64,000 nt of DNA from Pithys albifrons albifrons (Eukaryota; Chordata; Aves; Passeriformes; Thamnophilidae), in contig NC_092459.1 of NCBI RefSeq assembly GCF_047495875.1, positions 95,653,560-95,717,559 on the forward strand. The letters run 5' to 3'. Below are positions 26,031-36,852 of this stretch, one piece after another. How positions within the stretch are numbered: the first letter of the stretch is position 1; the number at the start of each line of letters is the position of its first letter. The position numbers were made by a program, and so were the translations under genes. Below the pieces are notes generated by a model. It was given only the letters and a program-made list of their open reading frames with translations, did no database searches and was not told the DNA's origin.

Positions 26031-29000
26031 ATATGCTAGTTGCACTGCATATGCTTAACTAATTTTAATAGGACTGCTTTAAGGCTTTACCAGTTTCAGA
26101 GGCAGATGAGGGCTGAGTATCATGTAGCTATCAGTGTCTCCTGCCTGCTGCCTTGCCTTTGCCCTGCTGGTGGGAGGGTGTGCTTTCAGCATGGTCACTG
26201 GGAGAAGGCCAGTGTCCTTACTGCCTGCGAAGAACATGGTCAGTCTTCTCATTTGTTCAAAAGAGAAGCAAACTCTATGCCATTAGTTTCTCAGTTTAAA
26301 TTCCCATAGCAGGATACAACTAATGGTTTAATGGCAGAATACAGTGACACGGCATGGCCTTAATGTCATAATTATCCATAAAGAGCTGACAGAGATCTTT
26401 TAATGTCACCAAAGAAGTCAAGAGACAAGCCATTTGCAAGTCCTACTGAATAAGTAAAATGAGTCTTAAAATTAACTTACTATGTCAGTCCAGTAGCACT
26501 TCTGCTAAGCTTTCTTGTAATAAAACTTAGCGGTAGCAAAGGTTTATCCTTGACTTTAACTGGGGGTATAGTTTGGCCAGATTCTGAAGAGAGGCAGGGG
26601 TTTCCTGTTCTCATGTCATGAAGAAGAGGGGAGGATGCTGTGTTCACAGCAAGGCCCAAAGCCTATAGCAATGCATTGTTTGATCAAAGGCCCAGGTCCC
26701 CTGTGGCAAATTAAACAGGAGCCCATAGGAATAAGCAAGGCAAATGCCCTCAGCAGAACCCTTGCCTTAACAATCCCCTGGGAATGTAGAAATCCTTGGC
26801 AAGTAAGAAAGAGTGAAGAAGGCTGGAACTTGTGGTGCCTCCCAATACACAGTTGGTTAAAGGAGAAAAGCATTTACTGCTCCTAAAGGTGAGGGCTTAG
26901 TAGAAGCCTCTTGTGCTGGGCATGGCCTTCCAGGGAGGTGATGCCTCCTGCAACTAGAAAGAGGAAAAGAAAGTGTTAGAGAGAGTACTTTTTACATACG
27001 ATTTTTAAATCGGTCTTTCTAGGGTAATATTTTTCTGGAATAACTATTTCCTTGCAAGTGACCTCCTGTCCTGTCAAAGCCATGTTTATGTTATCTACAG
27101 CTGTTATTTGTATGAATATGTGATTGCTATGTTTATCATGTAACTTTGACTTCCTCTGCATACTGCATACCTGTCTCTCTTGGCTGAGCCTACTTGTAAC
27201 TTTTCAAAGAGTTAAGCAGCTTCAAGCAGCCAATGTCTGTGAGTATTGTGGTCATCTCAAAGTCATGCCAATACATTTTTAGACAGCATTTGACAGTCCT
27301 GTACTTTGTGAATTTTTCTGCTGTAAGTATGAAGCCTGCTTATACTTAATCTTAGAAACATTTTTTTCAGTTTGTTCAGATAAATCTCTTTGACTTAGGA
27401 GCAAGCTCATTTGCTTCCAAGGCTGGAGCTCTGTGTTGTAGCCCCTTTTACTACTTAATCTTTTTCATGTCAGTTGGTGGGAAGTTTTGTCAGTGATATG
27501 CTGAATTTAAGTGTGTTTGTTTAGTAAACCTCAGGCCTGATGTATTGAGATAGTCAAACTTCAGTTCCAAACTTGAGGGCAAAATGGTCACACACAATAT
27601 TCAAACAATGTATGGTGTACATTATAAAAAAAATATTGGAAGTAGAGTAAAATGCTGGTGTTATATAAGGCCTTCAGTAAATAGGAGTTGCTCTACACAG
27701 TAGTTTTTCTTGTAGACCACAAAAATAATAACTGTTTTTCTTGCTGGATTTGAAGATATCTCTCACTGCTATGTGAGGAGTGTTTATGTCCCTGGTAGGG
27801 ACAATGCATAACTCAAGTCCTCTCTAAGTAAGTGGTAAGCTCCAGCTGAGGATTGAATCTAGGATCACAAGAGGTGGAAAATATCAGCCAATTGAAGTAG
27901 ATGTTGGAGATATTTACTAGGAAATTAATAGAAATAACCACTTTCACAGAGGCAGCTCTTCAACTATTAAAGTTAAGGCACCGATACACCTGAAGCTGAT
28001 CTCAAAAAGGTTTCTGCTCCTTGGGTGGAATGCCTAAATTTAAGGCCTGATCCAAACCCTGCTGAAGCTATTGGAAAGCTTCTCACTGATTTCAACTGGC
28101 AGGCAGTATGACATTTTTTGAGTTTTTAATAATAATTCCTTCACTCAAGGAAAAACAAAATCTCATTCAAAATATTTAGTTTGCTAAGGAAAGGCATGTT
28201 GTATTACTTTCCACAATATTTTATACAGACATAGGTTCTTCAGGGAGGTAAATTTTCAAGCCTCTTTCCCCATAGGATGGTGGAAGAAATCCTGTCATGA
28301 TTCTTCATGAGATAGGAAGAGGCAGTGTTTACGTAAGCTAATGATTGAGAAATCTTTTGGGGAGAAAAGGGGATATAAACAAGATCTGCAAGAATTCCTT
28401 GAGTGACAGAGTATCAATAGTCAGAAGCAGATTTTTCACTTCTGTTCTTCGAGGATTGGAACTATGTTGATGAAGTCGACCTTATGACTGAGTGTCTGCT
28501 TGAAAGGGTTTGTTGGACTGGGCCCAGCGGCTCTTGTTACTCGACAACTGCTCTGCTGTTTCACAACGATGGGGAGCAATGAGCTACAGCTCACACTGAA
28601 ATAGCAGAGGCAGCTTCCTGCCCCGTGCTGCATCTTGTGGAGACGTGTGGACATACTGGGGGAGATTGGTGTGATTGATGTTGCTGAAATTGGAGTCCTA
28701 AGGAACTTGATATTACACTCATTTGTATTATGTCACACTGATATGGAGAAGTGTTAAAATAAGTGACTTCTAAAGTGTTTGCTGATGGTGCTGCTGATTT
28801 AAGTGGGATTATAGTCCATTAAACACCCGATGTATGACTGTCTTTGGCCATTTTACTGATACAGCCTCTGGCTTTAAATGCTTGTGACTTATATCCATTT
28901 GTTATGATAAGTAATTTTTTTAAGTGGTTGCAGATACTTTTTAGAGAATGGTTGTGGGAGCAGTTTTTTGTTTCTTTTGGTAAATCCTCTTTTGCCTGTT

Positions 29001-29170
29001 AGATGAGCCTAGATGTTCAGTACCTAAGTGCGAACAGCTGACCCATGGATAGAGTCACTGGTGATAGATGACCGGGAAATAGGGGAGTTAGCCCGTGGTA
29101 AAGATAGCAAGGAATAGTTCCAGGTTTTTTAGTGGCAGAAATCACACTTGAAGCAGCATTTCTGATGTAT
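26031..29170. other. Non-coding region upstream of the CpG island
   Basis: No gene, RNA or family repeat was recognised. The sequence is AT-rich with short chance frames on both strands. GC content rises abruptly from about 29,190 into the KCNK2 promoter island. Confidence 0.6.
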
Positions 29171-29697
29171 CTATCAAGACTGAAATGGAAGAAGGCGGTG
29201 CGCAGGCGGTGCGTGCGATAGGAGTGCAGCTACCATCCCTGACTCCTAGATCCCACCTAGTTAACTCCTTGCAGCAACACACCAGGCTGCCGAGCACCGG
29301 GTTAAAATCAGGCCGAGTCGGAAAGGACGGAGCCGCCTGGCCCCTTAACCCCGCGCCGCTCCCTGGCGAGGGCCGAGGTCTCCCCGCTTGTTCCCCCACT
29401 CCTGCTAGTGCCGTGACATTTCGGACAGTTGAAAAGTTCACGGGGAGGCTCTGGCGAGGCGGCAGGGTGTGGGGCTGGAACGGGGACCTCCGGCAGGTCC
29501 TGCCTCGCCGGCGGGGGCGGCCAGTGCCTTCTCCTCCCTCTCTCCCTCTTCTCTCCTCGCTGGTTTCCAGGCGAGACCTTAGTCTCCGCAGGTACCGCTC
29601 TGTCTCCCCTCGCCTTCCCCCCTCCATCTTTTCCCCGCGCCCCTGCAGCATCTGCCCGCCACCCTGCCGGGTGCCTGCGCGGAGGGGCAGGTGCTGT

Positions 29698-29757
29698 CCC
29701 CCCCCCCCGCCGGCGGGGGGCGCGGAAGGGGGCGCGGAGGGGCGGGGGGGGGGGGGG
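29698..29757. repeat. Poly-C / poly-G tract with palindrome and G-quadruplex pattern
   Basis: A run of 11 C (29,698-29,708) is followed by a perfect 18-bp palindrome, CCCCCCGCCGGCGGGGGG, at 29,703-29,720. Further G-runs lead to 14 consecutive G at 29,744-29,757. Four or more G-runs with loops of seven bases or fewer satisfy the usual quadruplex-forming pattern on the + strand. Tracts like this are also prone to sequencing and assembly errors. Confidence 0.9.
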
Positions 29758-29840
29758 ACAACCAGCGATGCGGCTGCCCTGCCGCCCCACAAAAGGCACC
29801 GCCGGGTTCTGGCTGCTCCGCACGCCCCGCGCACCGGAGC

Positions 29841-29955
29841 TCGCACGGACACGCACACGGGCGGACACGGGCACGGGCACACTCGCACACACTCGCGCAC
29901 ACTCTCACACACACGGGCGCGCCGCGATGTGCGATGCGCGATGCGCGACGTGAGG
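29841..29955. repeat. Degenerate CA/CG-rich microsatellite and GATGCGC repeat
   Basis: Variants of CACAC, CACGG and CTCGCACACA recur from about 29,841 to 29,920. They are followed by three close copies of a GATGYGC-like unit near 29,925-29,950. The array is CpG-rich and lies in the promoter island about 220-330 bp 5' of the candidate start codon. The CGCATGCGC-like words resemble NRF1-type sites, which is common in CpG-island promoters; this is only a resemblance. Confidence 0.7.
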
Positions 29956-30059
29956 CACCTCGCACGCCCCGGGGCCGGGGGGAGTCGGCGGGATCCGCGT
30001 TGCCAGCCCGCCCGCCCCTGCCGCTCCCTCTCCTCCAGACCCATCCATCAGCCTCTTCC

Positions 30060-30140
30060 TCTCGGTCTGCTCCTGCCTTTCTTTTATTTTCCTTTTTCTT
30101 TTTTTCTTTTTTTCTTTTAATTTGTAATTTTTGTTATTTG
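30060..30140. repeat. Pyrimidine (T-rich) tract in the 5' leader region
   Basis: Runs of T broken by single C occupy this short stretch, interrupting the CpG island just 5' of the candidate KCNK2 start codon. An in-frame TAA at 30,118-30,120 closes the frame upstream of the ATG at 30,172. If transcribed, this would be a polypyrimidine stretch in the 5' untranslated region. Confidence 0.85.
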
Positions 30141-30171
30141 CTCTAACTGTATCTACCCAAGCCCTGAAAAA

Positions 30172-30208
30172 ATGCCTGCCCGTGGAGCGAGGAGAGGGCA
30201 CCGGGTCG
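30172..30208 (+). CDS. KCNK2: Candidate KCNK2 first coding exon (N-terminal leader)
   Basis: An ATG at 30,172 (A at -3) opens a frame of 12 codons, M-P-A-R-G-A-R-R-G-H-R-V, plus one G, ending at a good donor (G|gtaaat, intron from 30,209). The single G joined to TG at 31,924 gives GTG (Val), then exon 2 in frame. This reproduces the mammalian arrangement in which a variable leader precedes the VAAPDLL segment. From memory, one mammalian TREK-1 leader is about 15 residues and ends in an R-P-G-Y-R-A-G pattern, so the R-G-H-R-V ending is loosely similar. A second donor at 30,219|30,220 (A|gtgagt) would instead place this frame in the 5' UTR. Evidence is splice logic, CpG-island position and weak similarity; no transcript was seen. 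The resulting intron 1 would be only about 1.7 kb. Confidence 0.5.
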
Positions 30209-31923
30209 GTAAATAAGAAGTGAGTACGAGCACAATGGCGTGCCTCCCCGCTTCTAGCCCTGCGGATGCTGCATGCGCCCCTGCTTCCCCCGCGCAGGAC
30301 CCCGGGATGCTCCCCACACCGTAGTGGCGGCCCGGAGCCCCTTTGTACCTTGCCTGGCTCCTTTCCCTTGCTGGCCGCCCTCGCGTCGCGCCCCGAACCC
30401 GCCGCCGGCCGCCTCGCCCCCGCACCGCTCCCCGCGGCGGAGCATCCCAGCCGGCGGCAGCTGCCCGGGGAATAGCGGGGCTGCGCCCCTCGGGGGCGGC
30501 GGGCGTCCCCCGGCGCATTGCACCGGCCGTGGGAAGGGGGTGGCGGGGCCGGCGGCGGAGCGGCGGTGCCCGGTGCCCGCTCCTTTGTTCGCCGCCGGCG
30601 GCCGCGGCGATTCGGCGCTGCGCTGGGCCGGCGGGTGGCGGGCTCGGCGGCCCCGGCCGGGCGGGGAGCTGTCCCCGGCAGTGTCACTGGGGTCTCCAGG
30701 GGTCGCGACGGGAGAGAAGGCGGCGGCGGGGAGGGGGCTTCCCCCACCGAGGTGTGGGGCAGGGGGCGGGGGAACTGTGCCCGACCCCTGGGTGCCCGTG
30801 GGGTGGGGGCCGGGGCAGTGGGAGGCGGGATCGCGGCGTGTGGAGTGCCCGGCGCCAGTCCGCGGGGTGCCCCGGGTCCGCGCTCCGCCCGGGCTGGGGG
30901 CTGCCGCTCTCCTTTTCCGACGCCTTCTCCTGGCAAGGTGTGTGTTCGGCGGGCGTTCAGTCGGTGACTGCCTAGTGCCACCGTCTCCTCTGCAGGCATG
31001 TGTCCCACCTCTGCTGTCCTGCGGGAGACTTTCCTCTAAATCTAGACCTGGGCTTTTCCCACCGGCAGCTGGAAGCGGTGTTTTGGCCATTCAAAACATA
31101 CTTGTAATTCAAAACAATTTAAATATAGATTGTGTGGTCACTGCTATGACCACAGGAGACCTTTACCTGCACTTGATGTGGAGGATCTTTTTTTGGTGCC
31201 CCTGTAGTTACTGGTAGTCACATGAATTATCCAGATACTTGATAATACACTCAGCTGCTCTTTTCCTAACCCAGTGGGTTTTTGTAACTGTAAATAAAAA
31301 TACCCGCTGTAACAAATGCATGACTTTCCAGTAAGTATACATGTGTTTTACTAGTGTTTTCTGAGAGGTGTCACCAATATGCAATTAGCACCTTAGGACC
31401 AGTATGATGAGCAATGTCTTTTTTTTATGGTTGTGTCTCAGGAGTTTGGAAGCGATCATGCAACTGTTCTCAGAGAGCATTTATCAGAGTGCAGTACAAG
31501 ATAGGTGAGGGAAAGAAGATTTTGTATTTTCCTGCTACTTCTGTAATGTCGAGGTAAAACACAGCAGGAAAGCTGCTTAGCAGTGCTTAAGAGAGCAGCG
31601 GCCATAAAGAATTTCTGCAGCAAAATACTACTTTGTAATAATTTAATGAAATGCGAGAGTGTAGTGAGTTTTTGGAAATGATTAAATATCACAAAGGGGC
31701 AGAAGAAAATGTGGCAAATGTGTTTATGTATACAAAATGGATACTACTACTCAGAGCAACATGTTGATTTGTTGTAAGGTGTCATGGGGGTAAGAGAAAG
31801 ATTCAACAGTTTAAGAATTTCGGTTAGAAGCAACAGAATTTATGTAATCTCTTGGCAAGAAGTTCAGTTAAAAAAATCTGAGTGGCACTGTAAACATTAA
31901 CTTCCTTTTTCTGTTTTTTCCAG
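30209..31923 (+). other. KCNK2: Probable KCNK2 intron 1
   Basis: The candidate donor is at 30,209 (gtaaat) or alternatively at 30,220 (gtgagt). The certain acceptor is CAG at 31,921-31,923, preceded by a polypyrimidine stretch and an ATTAAC branch-like word. The first half is still CpG island and the rest is AT-rich. Larger first introns are equally possible if other first exons upstream of the window splice to the same acceptor. No other exon was recognised inside. Confidence 0.5.
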
Positions 31924-32234
31924 TGGCGGCACCTGACTTGCTGGATCCCAAATCAGCCACTCAAAACTCCAAACCTAGATTATCATTTTCCACCAAGCCT
32001 ACTGTGCTCGCTTCACGGGAGGAAAGCGATTCAGCTATTAATGTTATGAAATGGAAGACAGTCTCAACAATTTTTCTGGTGGTAGTTGTGTATTTAATAA
32101 TTGGAGCAACAGTATTTAAAGCCCTGGAGCAGCCTCATGAGACCTCCCAGAGAACCACCATTGTGATTCAGAAGCAGACGTTTGTATCTCAGCATTCCTG
32201 TGTGAATGCAACAGAGCTTGATGAACTGATTCAG
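31924..32234 (+). CDS. KCNK2: KCNK2 (TREK-1) exon 2: N-terminus, TM1 and start of cap
   Basis: KCNK2 is a K2P background potassium channel of the plasma membrane, opened by stretch, heat, lipids and volatile anaesthetics. This exon encodes residues 1-104 if numbering starts from the form beginning [10 protein letters not shown]. It contains a cytosolic N-terminus, an MKWK motif (residues 42-45), TM1 at about 46-65 ([15 protein letters not shown]), an ALEQPHE motif, and the start of the extracellular cap with Cys93 (cap disulfide) and the N-glycosylation sequon N95-A-T. The closest paralogue, KCNK10, differs clearly in the N-terminus and cap. The acceptor is ttttttccag|TG and the donor CAG|gtaatc; the exon is 311 bp, entered in phase 1 and left in phase 0. 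The frame stays open 43 codons into the intron, to a TAA at 32,361-32,363, and this extension is not coding. Confidence 0.97.
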
Positions 32235-35200
32235 GTAATCCATACCAAACCCTTGTCACCATGCCTTAGAGGAACAAACTATACATGGCAGTATTGCAGT
32301 GATAAGGGGAAAAACCTTAATAAGCAAAACTCTGCTTTGGCCGAGTCATGTAACAAGTGTTAAGATCAGAAGTTGAACAACAGCATTTTCATGCAAAACC
32401 TCATGGTTGAAAAGCTATTTCTATTTTTAGGTCCAGTATGCTGGGTAGACAGCCTTTTCACTGAAGCCTCCCATTATGCTAATTAAATGATTATTCATCA
32501 GCAATATATATAATTAATAGTTCACAAAGGAATTGGTATATTGATTGTGTCTTACTAATTCTGTCAATATTTGAAGTGCCTAATTCTGAGGAAGAAACTA
32601 CACCATCCATTGCCTTAAAAGACTTCTAATTTACTGTGATTTCATCAAGCTAGCTTTCCTTCCAGCTATATGTTTCTTTTTATTGATTTTGTTTTAAGTG
32701 CAAGAAAGGACCATGGACTTCCTGTTTTGATCTTAAATTTCAGACTTCTCTGCTCCTTAAAGGGACATCCACAAATGATGTGCATTAGTGTGTTTCTACT
32801 AACATGACTTTACCCTTGCAGGTCACCTGCCTCAGAACCATAGGAAATACTTATTTGCAGTAGCACAGAACTAAATCTGGAGCTTTATGAGTCCCACTCC
32901 AACTTAAATCCTATGTTCTTATGAATATCTGGTACCACTGGAGGGAATAGCAGGGGACTGCCAAATAACAAGAGTTTTGGGGATAAGACAATGAAACATA
33001 AGGCCGGAGTGAACAGTCAAGAGTTAGCAAGGGTTGACTCCTTCCTTAACAGCAGCCACAGTGCTGTCTGGGTCTACAGAGTGTGAGATGGGACGAGGGA
33101 GAGCAGGAGGGGGTGGCCATCATCCAGACCCTGGTGAGGAGGGTCTCTGTAGCATGCCAGTTGCATATGCAGCAAAGATTTCTGGAGGTGTTTTTTTGGA
33201 CAGCAGATATATCTGGGAGTTTTGAAGTTGATTTTCCATCTCTAGACCAATCTGCCTTAAGCATCAGCATGGCAGTTTTTTTAGTCTTAAATGCAGAGTT
33301 CTGATGTACCAAGTAATTTTTATGATATACTGCTTCTGAATTTTAAAGGTAAACTGGGAAAATGACTTGTATTTTGTGATTTCTTACCTGGCTTGTTGCT
33401 AAAATGTGTTCTAAAACTTCTACTTTTTAAATGGCTGTTAGACAGTTCCTATCTCTGTGAGTCTTGACTAGTCATGCCTGAGGACATGCTGCCAGTAGTA
33501 ATTTTAATGCTGTGTAATAACTATATTTCAGTGGCTTTACCAGCAGAACATGAGATAATATTTCAGAGAAATATACAAGCACATTCTGATGAAAAATATC
33601 TCTTGTAGCTACGACAAATATCCCCATATGAAATTTTTAGGTCAGATCCTGTACTTGTGAAGATAAAAAAAAGAAATTTTGAAGCAATATTATCTTACAT
33701 CATCTGTGAGATGGACCCTAAGGCAAAAAAATGTTTGCTCTGGAGTACCTAGATATTTTATCATTTGTGATTTTTTACCCAGAAGCACAGACTGATAATA
33801 AAAACCCACTTCAGCAGCATTCAATGCCCATTTGATGTTCTGTGTAAAAAAATGAGTTTCAGTACAATCATCAGAGCACAGATAACCGTATCAGCATTAG
33901 CTCCCATCTTCACTAGCGATCTTGGCATGACCAGAAAAGCACAGGCATGTGAAGCATGAGGAGGTGACACAGCCTTCCACAGCACGTGGACAAGAGATAG
34001 TTGTGAGAAGAGTTTGCTCTGCTTGTTGTTGGGTTAAATGGAAAATTTAATTTCTCCTTCTTCCCTTCTGCTTCTCTGTAAAGAAGAACACCATGACGTG
34101 GAGGTACAAACATACTGCAACACTCCTTTTATATGAGGAGAGTTGAGGCAGAGGGAAGCCTCTTTCAGTGCCTGTCTTTCCACAGAAGAACTGTCAATGA
34201 ATTACATCAAGTTGTTTAAGGATTGGGAAATTCTACTTGCCCAAAGTTAAAGGGGAAAGCAATGGTAAAAGAGAGCCTCAAATTCATCTTTTCAAGTCTA
34301 GGCTGTTATCTTAAACATGGGGTCATATTTCTTCCCTGGTCACCACTTTGTCACAGAAGCTAGATTTCTGAAATATATTTGTCTCTCTGGCATTACGTCT
34401 GACTGCAATTACAATATAATGCAGTGCTTCTTCAGTTTTTGTTGCATGTCTATATGAATAAAATAAATAGTGCATGCAAGGAAAAAGTAAATGATATTTA
34501 AGAATTCACTGCAAGCTATAAAACTGAAAATTAATATGTACTAGAGTAGAAGGGAGCTGGTATGATTAGTGTGTGTGAAGAAAATTACAGACCTTACAGT
34601 ATGTAATGTCTTCTTTAATCAAATATTTACCGTGAGTCAAACTATAATGAAACTCATTATAAACTTTTTCTTTTGAACTTAGTGTCCTGGGAATCCAGGA
34701 GGTGGTTTGGCTCTGTTTCATGCTAGTCATTGCTCAAGGTGCTTATCATGTTAGGTTTTTCAATCTTCACAGCTTCTGCTCTGCCATTTAATCCATACCT
34801 GGAAGCAGGCTTGACTATCCCCAGACTGCCCACTGGCAGTACAATATGCCATAGCTTAGTCAGGTGAGCACATCAAGGAGACTAGTTGGAAAACACAAAT
34901 TCCACTAAAAAATGTTATACAAGTGCAGGGACAGTCCAGTTTGCCAGCACACAGGAGCCATAGAGTTTGTAGCACCTTTGCTGAAGTCTTCCATTTGTCA
35001 CAAACCTGTTTACAAAAGAGTTGTGTGTTTTTATAAATACACTCGGGATAGTGAATTTTCCCTTCTTGTCTTTGCCGTCCTTATTTTATCTCATGAATCA
35101 CCAAACCTCCTCCTGGCACCGCAGTATATACTATTGCCAGCTTTTCAGAGCATTCAGTTTTATTCCCTGGGTTTAGAATTCCTGGAATTTTGTATTGTCA

Positions 35201-36777
35201 CATTGATCCTGTGGCTTCTTTAGGTGTAGCAGGTGAAAATGATACTTTTATAGACTTGATATATTTTATATTGAAGTAAAACATGGGGCAATGGAGAGCT
35301 GATATGCAGCATAAAAATGTACAAAATTGCTGAAACAGTGCACTCTGATGATGGGAACCAAGTAGCTTCAGCTGCTTCAAAAGAATCACCTGGATTTTCC
35401 TCATACCCTTTCAGCCCAGTCAAGCAGCATGTTCCTGTGTTGGCAAAGATGTGGTCTTCATGACCTTACCTGTCTCTGACTTCCATGGTCCAGTGTTGCA
35501 AATCTCTTTCGGGCTAAACCGCTTCAGTTACTTGTTGTCTCACTGTGACAAAATATAGGTGCAAGGAACAGCAGCAATATATGACCCTGAGAGGTATATC
35601 CAGGTACATATTGTTTTGATCTTTTGTGAGTACTTCTCTTTAGTACGGTATTAAAAATGTGCAAAACTCACATATCTGTACACCCAAGAGGCCATTTTTC
35701 CAGGCACTTTTAACTCCTTTTGCTGTAGTCAGAAGTCACTATTAACAACAGTATTAAGTGGATCACTGCACTCTGTATGCAATGGTGCTGAGGTTGGCAG
35801 TGTGTGGCACTCAGTTGTGGTATATCTAAATCTACAACTAGAGAAATATCCCAGGAGAAAAGCCTGTGAAAGTACAAACACTGCCTTGGTGACTCTAATG
35901 AGCAGCAAGCTGTGCATGGTCTGATGTTAAACTTCATTTTTTTAAAGTTTCAGTTGGAAGGTCTTGAAAGGATCTGTTATTAACAGATGAGAAAGCACTG
36001 GTTTGGTAAAGGTTATGTATGCTATCAAATACACTATAAAGCTGTAGAAAGGGATGTGACAGATACTTTGCTATTTCTTCTTTTGGAAGAACACTTTACA
36101 GTTCATCCTCTCTATAATTCATCATGAATGGTGTTTTGTTTTCTCTGTCTATGCCTGCTCTCAATTTGGCCCTGCCACGCAACGCAAAGTAACTGTCAGG
36201 TGACAGAATAAAAGAGTAAATGTAGTTCAGACTGTGTGGATTTAATGTATGCGACAAAATATATAAACCTGATCTTCATTTACCCTAGGGATTTTTTTAC
36301 ATCTTGTGTCTAACAATTTTTCCCTCTCCACTGAGCTTTTTGTTGGCAGAAGCTGATAGAAACCTCAGAGTAATCCAGCTACACACATACAAGTAACAAT
36401 AAACATTAAAGAATGAAATAATTGTCAAACTGAAGCACTTGTATCTAATTATTTCCGTCTAATTCTAATTTTCTTTTTGTTTGTTGACTGTTCCCTGTAG
36501 CAAGCTTGCCACTAAGCATTTAAAATGATAGAGTTTCTTAACTCAGATGCACAAAGTGTATTGCCAAGTACTTAGCAAATTTTTCTGCTACATTTATGCA
36601 CCCGTGCATAGTAGCAAATGTGAAGAGACCTTAAGTTACATTACTGAAGTTCAGGTTGTGCTCATGTCCTCCTGCACAGCCACAAAATACTTGTGCCTAC
36701 CTTCGTGACTTCTGGGGTTGTCTCTGGCAACAGGTGAGCCTGATTGGATAGGATATCCAGCAACTTTGTGAAGTTGT

Positions 36778-36852
36778 CATTATTGTTCTTTCATACACCT
36801 CATTCTCCCTATAGGATCCTATAGAGGAAATGAGGTGCATGAAATAATAATG
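36778..36852. repeat. Imperfect 75-bp inverted repeat centred on GGATCC
   Basis: The two halves are near reverse complements. Both outer ends read CATTATT in their own orientation, both contain CACCTCATT, and the centre is the perfect 16-bp palindrome CTATAGGATCCTATAG (36,809-36,824). Small indels make the arms 39 and 36 bases. There is no loop, which argues against a microRNA precursor. It may be a palindromic duplication or a remnant of a short inverted-repeat element. Confidence 0.85.

Larger units (their letters stand above)
29190..31080 (+). promoter_or_regulatory. KCNK2: CpG island, probable KCNK2 promoter
   Basis: About 1.9 kb of very GC- and CpG-rich DNA stands out sharply from AT-rich surroundings on both sides. 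It is interrupted at about 30,060-30,165 by a T-rich pyrimidine tract. It lies immediately 5' of the first certain KCNK2 coding exon and contains the candidate first exon. GC-box-like words (GGGGCGGGG type) occur near 29,741 and 30,762, and no convincing TATA box is seen. Long open frames exist on both strands here (up to 367 codons), but they are a by-product of low stop-codon frequency in GC-rich sequence and resemble no protein. The transcription start cannot be placed from sequence alone. Confidence 0.85.

Noticed and set aside
29142..31217. Long open frames on both strands of the CpG island (311, 314 and 367 codons and several shorter ones)
   Set aside because: They overlap each other in many frames, are rich in P, R, G and A, have no domain similarity, and run through homopolymers and splice sites. 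This is expected where stop codons are rare.
36778..36852. MicroRNA precursor interpretation of the inverted repeat
   Set aside because: The arms meet without a terminal loop and the centre is a perfect palindrome, unlike normal pre-miRNA hairpins. It is kept only as an inverted repeat.
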